Source of the DNA: Oryzias latipes
Lineage: Eukaryota; Chordata; Actinopteri; Beloniformes; Adrianichthyidae
DNA length: 64,000 nt
Direction: 5' to 3'
Assembly (NCBI RefSeq): GCF_002234675.1
Contig: NC_019868.2
Coordinates: 22,724,743 to 22,788,742, forward strand
This document shows positions 13,260-41,039 of the stretch, one piece after another (the stretch's first letter is position 1; each line of letters begins with the position of its first letter). The translations under genes and the position numbers were made by a program. The notes under the pieces are model-generated. The model did no database searches. It was not told the origin of the DNA and saw nothing but the letters and a program-made list of their open reading frames with translations.

Positions 13260-13850
13260 AGTCAACGGTGGGCGGGACCACCGGGCTCACTTTTCAGCTC
13301 TTTCTGAACGTGACAGCGATGATCTCGAGCTCCCATTGGCTCTTGTCTGCGCACACGTCACAATCATGATTAGAATTGATGATCGGACGTTCTGATTTCA
13401 TTGTCTGGGAAATGGGACTGGTGAAGAAATCTGCTGATTTTATTATGTTCGCCTGATTTTAACGTCCAAAAATGGTACGTAGGAACCAAAGTTTTGCTAA
13501 ATGCTTTTTTTGTCCCTTCGCCAAACGTGATAGCGGCTGGTCGCACGATGTGTCCCGGCACGAGAAAGACGCGTTCAGGGACGGAATATCCCAGATTGGA
13601 GGGGGAAAACTTTAGCCGTTGCTATCCATTTGGGATAGCTATGCTAATGCTAGCTAACGCTAGCTGGCTCGGGTTGGCTCGTTTGGGGCCTGCAGGCTAA
13701 CGGTGCCTCCCCGCGTTGCTGCTGCGGGACTCTATCCCGTTTTTATCCACACTCGTACAGTAGAAACACGTGTTTCCTGTGCGGTTATCAAGCATCTAAA
13801 CCCGCCGTGTGTTGCGTCGGCGGCGTGCTGCTGCTGCTGGCGTGGCCGCA
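13260..13850 (+). promoter_or_regulatory. hdx: Probable hdx promoter and 5' UTR exon region
   Basis: This block is richer in CpG than its flanks. It has a GC-box-like ggtgggcggg at about 13267 and a CCAAT box in inverted form (cccattggctc) near 13333. A strong donor-like site, ATG|GTACGT, sits at 13472-13480 and could end a 5' exon that splices to 15530. No other CpG-rich block lies between it and the first coding exon, apart from a short GC-rich patch at 15250-15420 that is an alternative. The transcription start cannot be read from the sequence. Confidence 0.4.
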
Positions 13851-14708
13851 CATTTGGTTGCCAAATCCAACCGCAATGAATGTGTTCACTTGGGGCTGTA
13901 GCCATGCGCAGTCTGGCGATCTAAATAAACCTGCTGCCTGCCTATTGGTTGTAGCACAACCCCCGTTTGTGACTTTGGTTTTAGCAACACTTTATATATA
14001 TTTACATATAAAATACACCTTTATCGGAACTAAGTCAGTAAAGTTTTCATTTGTTCTTATTGTTACCCTTCAAAACAACGAGCTTACCCCTCCTTTGGTT
14101 TCCTGTCCAGTGCTAGCATAACACAGGCGTCACGCGAAAGTTGTTTACATTTCAATTTGAGCTAAACGTTTAAAACTGTGCTTCTGTCTCCATTATAAAC
14201 ATTACTAGTCAGTGTTATCAGTAGGAGTCTCACTTGTTTATTAGTGAAACCAAAAATAGCACAAAAACACAAATAAAGCATCATTAACTGTTCAAATAAT
14301 CAATCCGGTTGTAGGATTTTACAGTTTTGTTACACATTTATACACAATATTGCTGCTATTGACATAAAAATTGTTTCATTTAGATGACATTTGAATAGTT
14401 GTCTCCTAAAAAAATCATTAAAGATGCACATTTTAGGTCTTTATTGTAATTAAAGTGGCCAAAATTCTTATATTTCAAACCTTCCAATTTGGTTCATTAA
14501 GACTTAGAATAAGATAAGAACTGAAATTTTTGGACTGTCTCACATTTTTATCACTCTGAAGTTATTTGTCTCTTTATACCTTATAATTCGGGTCACGACT
14601 GTTTACTGATCACATATAACATTACAATAACATCATAATTAAATCGAATTACGGCATTTAATTAGGGATTAAAAAAAATCAATTGAAATTATTTGCAAGA
14701 TGTTTATA

Positions 14709-15090
14709 TTAAAGACACACCAATAAAAATTGTTGTTTTTGGCGTGTTTAACATATTCTTGCGGCGTTTTTCTAAACATACCACAAAAATTATGCATAAA
14801 ATTGCATTTTATTATTTATTTATTCAAATGAATACGGAGTGGGTGAAAAAAAAAGGGAGTTTGAGAAACAGCCCATTTGTAACATAGACAATACGCTGAG
14901 CAGGCCGCTTATATCTCAGCAAAGGAGAGGGGAAGAGGGGGCGGGGTCGCTCTACGACAGAGGCAAATTTGCCCCGTTCTGCAGAAACTTTGTCCTAGAA
15001 ACATTACAGTTTTTTGATTTTGGCTAAAAATGGTATATTTTATAATTAATAGACAACTGCGAAAATTTTCAGCAGTTGAGCCATCATTAC
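14709..15090 (-). mobile_element. MITE-A copy 7 (diverged)
   Basis: Opposite orientation to copy 1. The left end (attaaagacacaccaataaa) is a mutated terminal repeat. The inner part (cgctgagcaggccgc, ctgcagaaactttgtcctagaaa, ttttttgattttggct) aligns with copies at 25.5 kb and 29.5 kb. The right end is badly worn. It lies between the putative hdx promoter and the first coding exon. Confidence 0.55.
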
Positions 15091-15529
15091 TTTAATTAGC
15101 TCGAAAGTGCAGTTTGTTTCCTACCCACTTTTTCCTGAGGCTTTTACAGCATTGCCGTGTTTGACAGAGATGTTGACTTTTTGTCGGTCTGTGTTTCGTT
15201 CCCTGTCCTTTGTTTACATTCACAGCTATGCTTTCTTTCCCATTTCCTCAGCCACGTTAGCCGGCAGAGTGCCTTGCCGCCGCCAACCAAGATGAGCGCC
15301 GTCACAGGAAGTCTCTCCTAGGAACATGGAGGCGGGTGTGTGATCTGCATGGCTGCCTCGTTCCCCTCTACTAGAATGGATGTGTGGCCTCAAAGGCGTG
15401 GCCAGCAGACTGTGAGTCCAGCAAATTCATAAGGGAAAACCATTTTTTATTTTTTTGAGAAATTGTCACTTTCTAGCACATATCTTTTATTTTAGAGCTT
15501 GTATTTCAAGATGGTTCCTATTTTCTCAG

Positions 15530-16297
15530 ATGAACCTGCGGTCAGTGTTTACAGCTGAGCAGCAAAGAATCCTGGAACGTTATTATGACAACGGGATGAC
15601 CAATCAGAGCAAGGCTTGCTTCCAGCTGATACTTCACTGCGCTCAGGAGGCCAAACTGGACTTCAGTGTGGTCCGGGTAGGTCTGTGAAAAGAACCCGCT
15701 TTGGATTTTAAGAAAGTCCCACACCGATCCTCTTCATCCATTTTTAAAAAAACCTCCCTACCCCCATTCCCTGTCATCCACATGTTTATATGTGCTGTCC
15801 CGCTAGCTTACAGCCCCTCACAACCCCAAGCTAACATTACTGGTGCAACAAAAATGCCGACCAATATTGGAGCTATCCAGCCGTACAGTTTTGAATCCAG
15901 ATACAGGCGCTGACGAGGAAAATGAAGACGTATACGGATCCATTTGTCTCCAAGTGGATGCATTGGAATGGAGCGGAGCAGGGAAATGTGCATTATTGTA
16001 ATGTTGTAGGTTCTACGTCACAGCCATAAGCTTTTTCCAACGGCATTTTTGCGTCTTCTAATTTACATTGATAAAAAAAAAGAAAAGAAAAAAACTCAGA
16101 AATGCAGTTTTAAGCTTCAAATATATATTCTTAAACGTGAATGCAACAGGAACATGTTAAAAACACCCAAATTTCCCCCCACGTAGGTCTTTAGCAAAGA
16201 ACGTCTTGCATTTTTTTATTTGTTTTGTTCTTTTCAACAAATGAAGACATTTTTGTTTCCTCTGCAGACGTGGGTTGGCAACAAAAGACGAAAACTC
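15530..16297 (+). other. hdx: hdx homeodomain 1, split over two exons
   Basis: Residues 1-49 are in exon 15530-15676; the recognition helix starts at the next exon (16268). The helix-3 core reads T50-W51-V52-G53-N54-K55-R56-R57-K58. The invariant Trp, the DNA-contacting Asn and the basic tail are present, but the usual WF is WV, as in other HDX proteins. The intron (15677-16267) cuts just before the recognition helix and is mostly filled by a MITE-A copy. Confidence 0.9.
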
Positions 16298-19200
16298 GCC
16301 TCCAAGATTGACCAGAATGGAAGTATATCTCACTCGCTGCCGGGTCACGGGATATCTGGAGGGCTGCATCCCTCTTTAGCTGGAACTACACTTTCCAACC
16401 ACAGCCTGGCTGCGGGGGTGCTGCTCTCCACTGATATGACTGCAGCCCGCAACATCCAGAACCGTGTTCACCTCCTCCCCCAGTCCTCATCCTTCCCATC
16501 GCTCTCTTCAACCTCGTCCTCCCCGTCATCCTCTTCCCCTCTCAGCAGTGGAAGCAACAATAACACTAGTAATAATGATGTAATACTGACAGGCATTTAC
16601 TCCCTGAATTCCGTTCCCCGCTCCCAACCCCGATCCACAGCGCCCCCGTTCCCGCTGGAGTCTGAGCCTTCAGCTCGCACGTCCTCAGCTCTGATCAGCC
16701 AGGTGCTGCAGAGCAGAAACGCCTCCACGTCCTCGCCCATCCATTCCAAGCTAGTTTCCCTCGCTCAGACTCTCCCATCTCTCACGTCTGCCTCAGGACC
16801 GTTAGTCTACACTGCAGTCAGGAAGAGCACTTTATCCATAGCAGAAGGAGGGATGAGTGCAGGAGCGGTACCTCACAGCTGGACTCGACAGTACGGAGCA
16901 GGGCAAACTCGCCCCTGGTCCGCCTCCTCACAAGCCCAGGCCACGCCCCTGCCCAGACCCCACTCCAACCCCCAACCACCCGCCCCACAGAAGCCCCGGG
17001 TCTCCCCACCCGCCCCCGAACAGACGCCCCGGATTCAGCAAGTCTTCACCTTGTCGGAAAAAGGCAACGAGGAGCGACTCAGATGCGGCCAGGCCTCTGC
17101 TCGGAGGAGTCAGGAGACCCACAGACCAACCGTTCGACCTCTAGATACCAGTCATAACTTTTCCATTGCCATGGAAACTGGAGATGAAGAGGAGGAGTGG
17201 CAAAGGGAAGAGGAGCTTGCAAACATGGCTGCTCAAACCCATATCCACAGGGAGCAGACAGTAATCAGCCCACCGAAGGGCGAAGTGTCTGTTGTGAGGG
17301 GCGGCCGCACGCCCCCTCCAGACGTCCCCAAACCTGCTGTGGTTCAAAGCAGCACAACAATTCAGGGCAGCTACTCCTTTACAGTGCAGACCTCAGTCAC
17401 AGGAGAACCCAGCTCACAGGTAGGAGAGCGTCTGGCGTCAGCTTCATTTCCCTTGCAGGAATAAAAGTGTGAACACAACCCCTCTGTTTGCGTAGCCTTC
17501 ACTAGATGCGTCTGCAGCCCCCTGGGTTATCAGCAACTCCAGGAAGCGAACAGTAAGTACTTGTTTTCACCCAGTAATGTTGGTCCTTGAAAGTGAAATG
17601 AAAACGTTGCAGTTGTGCTGCAGCTCGCACACACAGATTTGTGTTGTCAGCTACAGGATCGGACTCAGTTCAGCGATGGAGATTTGGTCCAACTGAAGCG
17701 GTACTGGGACCGAGGCATGACAAGCCTGGGCTCTGTGTGCCGGGAGAAGATCGCCGCTGCAGCCAACCAGCTCAACGTAGACACTGAAATAGTCAAGGTG
17801 AAGTTCACACTGTTGTGGTTGTCACCATCTCAGTGGGTTAGGACCTGACTAAGAAAAACCCTTCCACAGCTGAAGATGTAGAACTGGTTTTGGAAATCAA
17901 ATCCAATTTTAAAAAAATAAATATATAAAATATTCTTTTTTGGAACCAGACTTAAACTTTCGTTAAAAGTTTCACTTTTAGAGAATAGGACTTCTCTTGC
18001 TTGTTTTACAAGCCACCTAGTGGTCAATCGGTAAACTAAATTGGCTTCACTTTTCTAAATCCTCCTGTGTTACAACCTGTGGACCAAATTTGGGCCAAAG
18101 GGATGAAATAAAATAGAACAAAACAGTCTGGCCATCACAGCTGTAAAACAGAAACAAAAGTCTCACTGACTTCTCTACAAAAGGGTATGAAAACATACAA
18201 ATGGTGGCACAAACCTACCTCGTGTGCATAACAGAAGATGAGGTGTACAGGGTTCCCTGTCTCACCTGTCCTCAAACCTCCCTCACTCTCCAGCATAACG
18301 AGACATAAACATTCATCTGCATTGTGATCCAGAAAGAGCTCTCCTCCCAAGTGATCCACAAGAGCTTCTATGCAGGCCTGGTGGCTGGCTCTGGGGCCTG
18401 ATTGCACAGCTGGTCAGGTCTCCACCAGGTGTCTTCACTCACAGGAAGCACAAACAGAGGAAAGAAAAAGGCTCAACATGTAACAACCTGCTTTGTGTTC
18501 ATACTGATCACTTTAGATAGGAACTGCTTTTAGCCCTCTAAATATCAAATTGACAAACACAATCAAGTTTCCTGAAAGACAGTTTTCAAGTTGTGTTGGA
18601 TTTATTACAAAGCAAGATTGTAAGGAAAATAAATCTGGATTTTTGTTTTCATGCTTTCTGTGTTTTGCTGAGTTGAAGAAGCAGACAAGCCAAGATAATA
18701 AAGTCTGGTATGAACCCAACAGCTTAGTGTGAAAGCATCATGGGGAAAAAATCTGTACAAAAAAAGAATCATTCGTAATTTTCCAAAGCAAATATATTTG
18801 CTAGTTTTCAAAGTGAAATCAGAGTAGATTTGTTTCTCTACTTACTCATTGTAACACTTTTTTTTTTTAATGGTCAGATTGGATCTGTGCTTCCAGAAGA
18901 CCTAAACACACGTTGCTCTGTAAAGATCTCCAAGTCGAGAACTACACAACTCCTTTAATAATGCTGTTTCCCGGCAGCCAGATGTCTCCAACCACAGCCG
19001 TTACTCTGTGGGACCAACCAGGAACCTATTTTGAAATCTGCCATTGAGAATATTTTTATGTGAGCTTCCTTTGTTTTTATAAATCCCTAAATAGTTTGAA
19101 TTTCTCAAAAAAGACGATGACCTTAGCCTCGTCTGATCTGGGACCTACTTTTCTACGTCACATGTTTACACAAAGTTGTCATGCAGTTGTATATTATGGA

Positions 19201-21598
19201 CACTTTAGGAATGCACTAAATATAGTCTTCCCTCTGGAACACCCTCTTCCTTCTCCCCCAACGATATTCATCTCTATAAAAAAAAGGTTTTGCTTTTAAA
19301 ATAAAGTAAACAAAACTAGATCCTTAATTTTATACGATAACCAGAGTGGGTATTGAATTTAGTAGGAATTTTTGTGTAATATTTACACTTTTGAGTGGTT
19401 ATTTTGCTTTGCAGACATGGATCAGCAACAGACGACGAAAGTACCGCCTCATGGGGATCGACATCCCTCCACCTAAAGGCGGGCCGGCGGTCTTCACAGG
19501 TTCTCCTACAGGAACCAGATCTCCAGCTGCCCTCAGCGCTGACGGGGAGGGACCCGTGACCCCTGAACTCGTGGATGACCTGAACGATGAGGGATCCATG
19601 TGCCTGTCGGAAGGTGAGGCTGATGTCACGGCGGAGAAACTGGGGCCGCCGGCGATCTCTGCATTCATGCTGTGCTCCCAATTCCAGATGGAACGGTGGA
19701 TTCACGGGAAATAAACGATGGAATGGACGTTTCCAATGCTGCTCCGTTGACCAATAATGTGGTATTTTGCTGTTTTTTGTATATTTCAGTTGAATGTTCC
19801 TCAAGTTATTCACTTAGGAAATAACTGAAAGAAGGCATACATAAGTCAAGCGTGTAGATTTTAAGAACTAAGTTGAACATTTATCTTTTATTCAGGTTTT
19901 AAATTTGTTTTCTGAACCTATTTTATATTTATTATGTGTGTTTAACGTCCTAAAGAAATAGATTTGTATTAAATCAGAAACAAATCAGAGATACTACAAA
20001 CCCACTTTTCATCAAACACACATCGCTTAGATGGTGTTGATTTGAATTCTATGAATCTATTATTGACAAAGATCCACTCCAATAATCTTTTGGTCTGTTT
20101 TAAAAACGTACCAAGTGGTCTTTTAATTAGGATTGTGTCATTTTTAGCCAAAAAGAAAAAAAAAGCATTTTTCTAGGACAAAGTTTATGCAGATTCGCAT
20201 GAGTTCATTAGAAATCCACCTCTAAGTGGTGGCGCTGAGCGTTTTTTTAAACTGCATTTTTTTCATCTGCTCCTGTTTCACAGTGATTAACGAAAAACAA
20301 GAAATACCCAGAAATGCATGTTTTAATCCTAATTTTTTTAGTATAAATGCCAAAAGGAGCAATTTTCATCTGGGTGGGTCTTCAAAGGCAAAGGTTTGTT
20401 TGGAAATCAAAAAAGGTCAATAATATCCCAGAAAATGTTGTATTTGTTTAGTTTAACCTAGAAAAAGCAAACCCTAGTAATTTATTGCTGCTGTGTTTTT
20501 TCTGTTTTTAATAAATTAGTTTAATTTCAAGAACTTGTAATTCAACTGAAATGTTTTCCATAAAAACTATGAGCCCATCAATATTAGATAATATTTTTAA
20601 ATGAGCCTTTAAAGGTAGGTTCATAACTTTGCATTCCTCTTTTAACGGTTGACTAGAATTTTCATTTGTAAAAACTTGATGCAGCATCGATTTTTAGAGG
20701 CAAACATTTTTAATGTGAAAAAAGTAAATATTTTCTGATATTATTCCATTTTAATCATTTTAAATGGTAATATTTACTGCAATCTCGTGTCTTGATTTAA
20801 AAAGATACGCTTTGTTTAAAAAAAGCGCATGGACAGCTTATGCTTTTGTTGCATATTGTTTTTGTTTTCTCAATAAAGTCAATGTTTTGTTTGTTGATTT
20901 GTGCTTTCAGAAGATTGAGAACATTGACGAGGATGAGGAAGCGGACGGCGAGGATGAAATTGTAGCTTCAGATCTTGAGCAAATGCAGAACTTGCTGGAA
21001 TTCAAGGTAAAAAAAACAAAACAAAAAAAACCACAGGAATTGACCACACCGTTTGTGCTGTGCCGTCTGGACACAAATGCCAAGCCTGAAAGCACGGCAG
21101 CAGCACGATGGGCCCTAAAGTGACTTGGTTTTCATGTATCGCTCTCTTTCAGCATGAGGAAGTGCAGTTTTTAGAGCACGAGCTAGAGAACCAAAAACAA
21201 AAATACCAGGAGCTTGTAAATTTCACCAAGAGTCTCCTCAGCGCCGTGAGGAACAAGGACCTGAAACAACAGCAGGTACTTTAGTCATGGCTTTGCACAG
21301 CAGCTTTTCACCACCAAGTCATCAACTCAAATGTTCAAATCCATGCGTTCAGGAGCTCTTGGCCAGCCTACCTCAGCCTTCAGTGCAGGACTGGGACGCA
21401 ACTTTGGAACAGGGGGTCCAACAAGAAGTAACAAGCAACCACAACGACCTTCAGGCAGACAGCCCTCGAAGCGCAATGGATCGATCCAATGAAGGACTCC
21501 TGCTGGGCGCCGTAAAGCAAGATGACGCAACGACCGAGGAAGCTGGGCCCTCTGCATCAGAGGACCAGTTACAGGAAACGGTCACGGAACTAAAGTGA
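15530..21598 (+). CDS. hdx: Highly divergent homeobox protein HDX, 9 coding exons
   Basis: Nuclear, presumably DNA-binding protein with two atypical homeodomains; its targets are not well known. Coding exons: 15530-15676, 16268-17419, 17496-17552, 17651-17797, 19415-19613, 19688-19761, 20911-21006, 21153-21275, 21353-21598. All junctions are GT..AG, and phases join to 2241 nt, 746 aa plus stop (human HDX is about 690 aa). The protein opens MNLRSVFTAEQQRIL, nearly identical to human HDX. Homeodomain 1 is about residues 3-60, homeodomain 2 about 453-512, and an acidic plus coiled-coil segment covers 593-665. The start ATG is the first codon of its exon, directly after a ttttctcag acceptor, so the 5' UTR lies in an upstream exon. 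The linker between the homeodomains is Ser/Pro-rich and longer than the human one. The gene sits about 1 kb upstream of rps6ka6 on the same strand, as in human. Identification rests on recall of the family, not on a search. Confidence 0.95.
15710..16196 (+). mobile_element. MITE-A copy 3, filling hdx intron 1
   Basis: Occupies about 490 of the 591 nt of the intron at 15677-16267. Left end aagtcccacaccgatcc; right end degenerate (acgtaggtcttta). Carries the best-preserved coding remnant of the family: ATG at 15854 with NIGAIQPYSFES, then after a frameshift about 15912-16002 DEENEDVYGSICLQVDALEW followed by SGAGKCALL and a stop. Confidence 0.7.
16268..17419 (+). other. hdx: hdx large central exon (linker between homeodomains)
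   Basis: This 1152-nt exon encodes residues 50-433. After the end of homeodomain 1 it is low-complexity, with a Ser-rich run around 122-145 and Pro-rich stretches around 276-303. Two islands look conserved with human HDX: NNDVILTGIYS (residues 151-161) and an acidic block beginning FSIAMETGDEEEEWQREEEL (residues 347-366). These islands probably mark functional segments in an otherwise disordered linker; that is inference. Confidence 0.9.
17651..19447 (+). other. hdx: hdx homeodomain 2, split over two exons
   Basis: Exon 17651-17797 encodes residues 453-501 (begins LQDRTQFSD), and exon 19415-19613 opens with T502-W503-I504-S505-N506-R507-R508-R509-K510. As in homeodomain 1, the intron falls immediately before the recognition-helix Trp. 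The parallel exon structure of the two domains fits an internal duplication. Human HDX has Gly where this protein has Ser505. Confidence 0.9.
17798..19414 (+). other. hdx: hdx intron 4
   Basis: Clear gtgaag donor and tttgcag acceptor. No repeat family or additional exon recognised. Confidence 0.7.
19688..21598 (+). other. hdx: hdx C-terminal acidic and coiled-coil exons
   Basis: Exon 19688-19761 (25 codons counting a split Asp) ends ...PLTNNV. Exon 20911-21006 is acidic (starts KIENIDEDEE, residues 593-602). Exon 21153-21275 (residues 625-665) has heptad-like HEEVQFLEHELENQKQKYQE, matching the human EVKFIENELEIQKQKY segment and likely a short coiled coil. The last exon, 21353-21598, is a poorly conserved tail ending TELK before TGA. 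Confidence 0.85.
20066..20386 (+). mobile_element. MITE-A copy 4 in hdx intron 6
   Basis: Left end gacaaagatccactccaata and right end tgggtgggtcttcaaa. The inner ttctaggacaaagtttatgc and gaaatccacctctaag blocks match copies 1 and 8. Contained in the intron 19762-20910; no exon disrupted. Confidence 0.7.
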
Positions 21599-21799
21599 CC
21601 GACTCGCAAAACACTCTTGTACAAATGTTTTCCCACTCCACAAAGCAAAAGGCAGGTTTTACATGGGATGGTTTGCCATGCACAGTACAGTGCCTGTGGG
21701 ATTGATAACTTCACTATGACTGTTTGGGCTGACCAATGCCTTTTTTTTTTTTTTAAATGCATATCATTCGCCTTGCCTCTGGCACAGTCCAGAGAGAAC

Positions 21800-21805
21800 A
21801 ATAAA
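21800..21805 (+). other. hdx: hdx polyadenylation signal AATAAA
   Basis: A canonical AATAAA lies about 200 nt after the hdx stop codon, with T-rich sequence within the following 60 nt. It is the first AATAAA after the stop. Confidence 0.7.
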
Positions 21806-22652
21806 TTACCTCTAACTTATTTGCATCTGGTTTGGGTTTTCTTCATAAATTAGTATTTTTGCTAAGCAGTATTTATGGGAAAAGGAATTTTTGTTGTGAT
21901 GTGCAGAAACCATGCAGACGTGTCCAGATCTGTTCTGCAGCAACGTTGCTTTCGGGTGGAAAAGCTAAATGTAAAGTGGATGAGGTTTAAGCCTCTTATA
22001 TATCCACTTGAATCAGGAATGGGCAGGCTTATGGTTCAAAGGCTTTAAAAACACTCAAAATCGCGCCCTGCAGATCTTAAGCTTTGATCCGGGACACGAC
22101 AACTTTAGCCTAGGTTGCGTCAACACGTTTTGCCTGCAACAATTGTAGGGTCTGCTCCGGTTGCAACTAAACTCGCCATCGTCCACCGGATGCGGGTTGG
22201 TCGCTCAGGACGAACTCCGTTCCTGTGTCCACCTCCACAAACACTCACGACCACCACATCTACTCCTCCCACGCCTCCATCTCCAGATCTGTTGCTTTGG
22301 TTTGAACGGGGGGGAAATCCTTTACTGAATTGCGTCATAAATACGTCAATAAACTCATTCACTGACAGTCAGGTACCACAGGAGCCGCCATATTCGCATC
22401 TATTGCAGTGTAGCGGCGTTTCTCTCTGCGAGCGTGCCGTGTGTGTGGTCCGGCCAACAACAACAACAGCGGACTCCCCTCCCTCGGATCCCCATCCCGA
22501 GATTGGTCCACAGCCACGCAGCCAGCATCCCACCATCGAAGTGTTATCAGCCCGACTTTCACGGACGAGGGGGAAAAAACAAACAAACATGCAACGTGGA
22601 GAGGGGGTCTAGGTGGATTACGATGCCTTAGACTTAGGAATCCTGGCACAAG
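21806..22652 (+). promoter_or_regulatory. rps6ka6: rps6ka6 promoter and 5' leader in the hdx-rps6ka6 gap
   Basis: Only 1054 nt separate the hdx stop from the rps6ka6 ATG. The last 500 nt are CpG-containing and rich in GC, with an inverted CCAAT (gagattggtcc) at about 22500. Two tiny upstream ORFs precede the start: 22589-22612 (ATG + 6 codons + TAG) and 22623-22631 (ATG CCT TAG). The transcription start is not determinable here. Confidence 0.55.
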
Positions 22653-39061
<16,409 letters not shown>

Positions 39062-40140
39062 ACGCTCGTCGCTCTCCCTCAGTTTTGGCCTCGTACCTAA
39101 AGACTCGGAAAACGCCAACGGACGCGCATGCACGCTCAACCCCCAAGTCTCGGCCAGTTCAAACTACTGTCTGCTTTCCCAGAGTATTTATTTGAATCTA
39201 CCATCAGCGCGCCCCCCCCTGACACACTCTCAGACGTCAGAACAGGCAGACGGGAAGCGGTTAAGAAGAAGCGGGAAACTCACATATCTGTTACTGCTGG
39301 GAAGTTGTATTTACTTGTATTTATTTCCAGAGCTTTCATATGCACTCGCCCTCTTCGCCTTTCATTCTTTCTTCCTGGGTTTGTTGGAAGAAACACACCA
39401 GCTGATGTTCTCCTTCACTGTGATTGGCTGATTTGAAGCTGCTTTATTAAACTGTGTCCCATTCCCCCACTGCTCTTCATCTTCACCCTCCTCCCGCTCA
39501 GTTGATTTCATCTATATCTTTTTAACTTATTTTTTTTTTAGGATTGTGGCTGTTCTACAGTGCCAGCATAAATGTATCGACCGAGGAGAGTTTCAGATAA
39601 ATATATAAAAAAAAGACTCAATTTCTGTTTTGTTGCAGATTAAAGCGATTTCTCAGGATCAGAATCATTAACCAGCACTTTGGGAACCGTCATGCATGTT
39701 TGATCAGAACCCATTTCCTCTCCATTCACATTCTTTCCCCCATTCAACTCACATGTTTGGTGAAACTTCGTGGAAAAAAAAAAGAATCACACAAGCTGCA
39801 GAAGGATGAATGCTCATGCCAAGACCTAAAGAGTTAGAACATGGGCTAATGGTTTTTTTAGACTGTGTTTACAAAAAAAAAGAAATAAATGTATGTGTGG
39901 ATAGCTATGAAGATGAACAGCATGTGGGGCAGCAGTAGGGATTCTCTGGGAGCTGGACACACGGTCAAACCAGAGATGCTGAATTACAAGATATATTTCC
40001 ATGGATATCTCTTCAAAAAAAAGACATTGTTGAAACTGTATAATATTGTATTTATTTCATTTGATTTTTAAAATTCTATTTTTCTTTCAAGTTCTGTATA
40101 TATTGACATTAAAGATCATTATTGACATGCACAAGCTGTG
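39062..40140 (+). other. rps6ka6: rps6ka6 3' UTR with candidate polyA signals
   Basis: No coding potential is seen after the stop. Candidate polyadenylation signals are AATAAA at 39884-39889 and ATTAAA at 40108-40113, the latter followed by a TG-rich stretch (ctgtggcctttgacctctgtc). Which is used cannot be decided from sequence; a 3' UTR of about 0.85-1.1 kb is implied. Confidence 0.55.
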
Positions 40141-40494
40141 GCCTTTGACCTCTGTCACCTCCAACCAAAGTTACTTTACAAAGTATTGAGGTGGGCTCTT
40201 ATTATTGACCAAATACCCATTTGCTGCACCATTGTAGAAATGAATACTCCACAAAATTATGTGAGATTATATGAATGGATGACTATAATGACAGACCTCT
40301 TTTTTTATTTTTAAGAAGGAAAAACTGCCATTTTTTCCCCTCAGTATGCAGTTATCTAACAGAGGCCCATTTAGTAATGGACCGAACGTTGATCTCTTTT
40401 CCGTTGAGTTTAATTTGAACAAGCTAAAATGACTGCATCCTTCCAGATTTGTTCAAAAAATAGAGTAGGGCGAGAAAAACAATGACCCTAAGAG

Positions 40495-41035
40495 TTTATG
40501 TCATTCATTCATTCATCTTCTGTTCCGTTTGTTACTTTTGGAGTCACGAGGCTGCTGGAGCCTATCCCAACCACTCACAGGTGAAGGCTGGGGACACCCT
40601 GGACAGATCGCCAGGCTATCGCAGGGCCACAATCACACAGAGGGCGGGTGGCCGTGGTGCAGCGGTCAACCTCTGATCACTGTACTGCAGGTTCGATTCC
40701 TACATTGTTCGCCCTTCTGTCGAAGTGTCCCTGGGCAAGAGACTGAACCCCACCTTGCCCCTGGCGGCAGGTTGGTGCCAGTGTTCGGCAGCGTGTGAAT
40801 GGGTTTGTGACTGTAAAGGGCTCTGGGCCTTCAGGGAAGGTAGAAAGCGCTATACAAGTATTTACCACTCACACCTATGGACAATTTAGAGTAACCAATT
40901 AGCCTGTGGAGCATGTCCTTGGACGGTGGGAGGAAGGCGGAGTCCCCGGAGAAAACCTATGCATGCAACCGGAGAACATGTAAACTTCATGCTGTGAGGC
41001 AAGAGCGCAAACCACCGTACCAACGTGCAGCCCGC
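40495..41035 (-). repeat. SINE copy split by a second SINE
   Basis: Outer parts 40495-40638 and 40868-41035 are one reverse-strand copy of the 31.0-kb SINE family (cattcattcattcatcttct ... cacctatggacaatttagag ... gtgcagcccgcc). Between them lies a plus-strand SINE described separately. Confidence 0.8.
40640..40867 (+). repeat. tRNA-derived SINE nested in another SINE
   Basis: Starts gggcgggtggccgtggtgca with A-box-like TGGTGCAGCGG and B-box GGTTCGATTCC. Then tgtccctgggcaagagactg and the tail agaaagcgctatacaagta. It interrupts the host SINE between its cacaatcacaca and ctcacacctatgg blocks. Confidence 0.85.
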
Positions 41036-41039
41036 CTCT

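Noticed and set aside
22115..22612. 165-codon ORF over the rps6ka6 promoter
   Set aside because: Overlaps the leader and competing ORFs on the other strand; composition is that of a CpG-rich promoter.
39128..39436. 102-codon ORF after the rps6ka6 stop
   Set aside because: Lies in the 3' UTR and has no family match.
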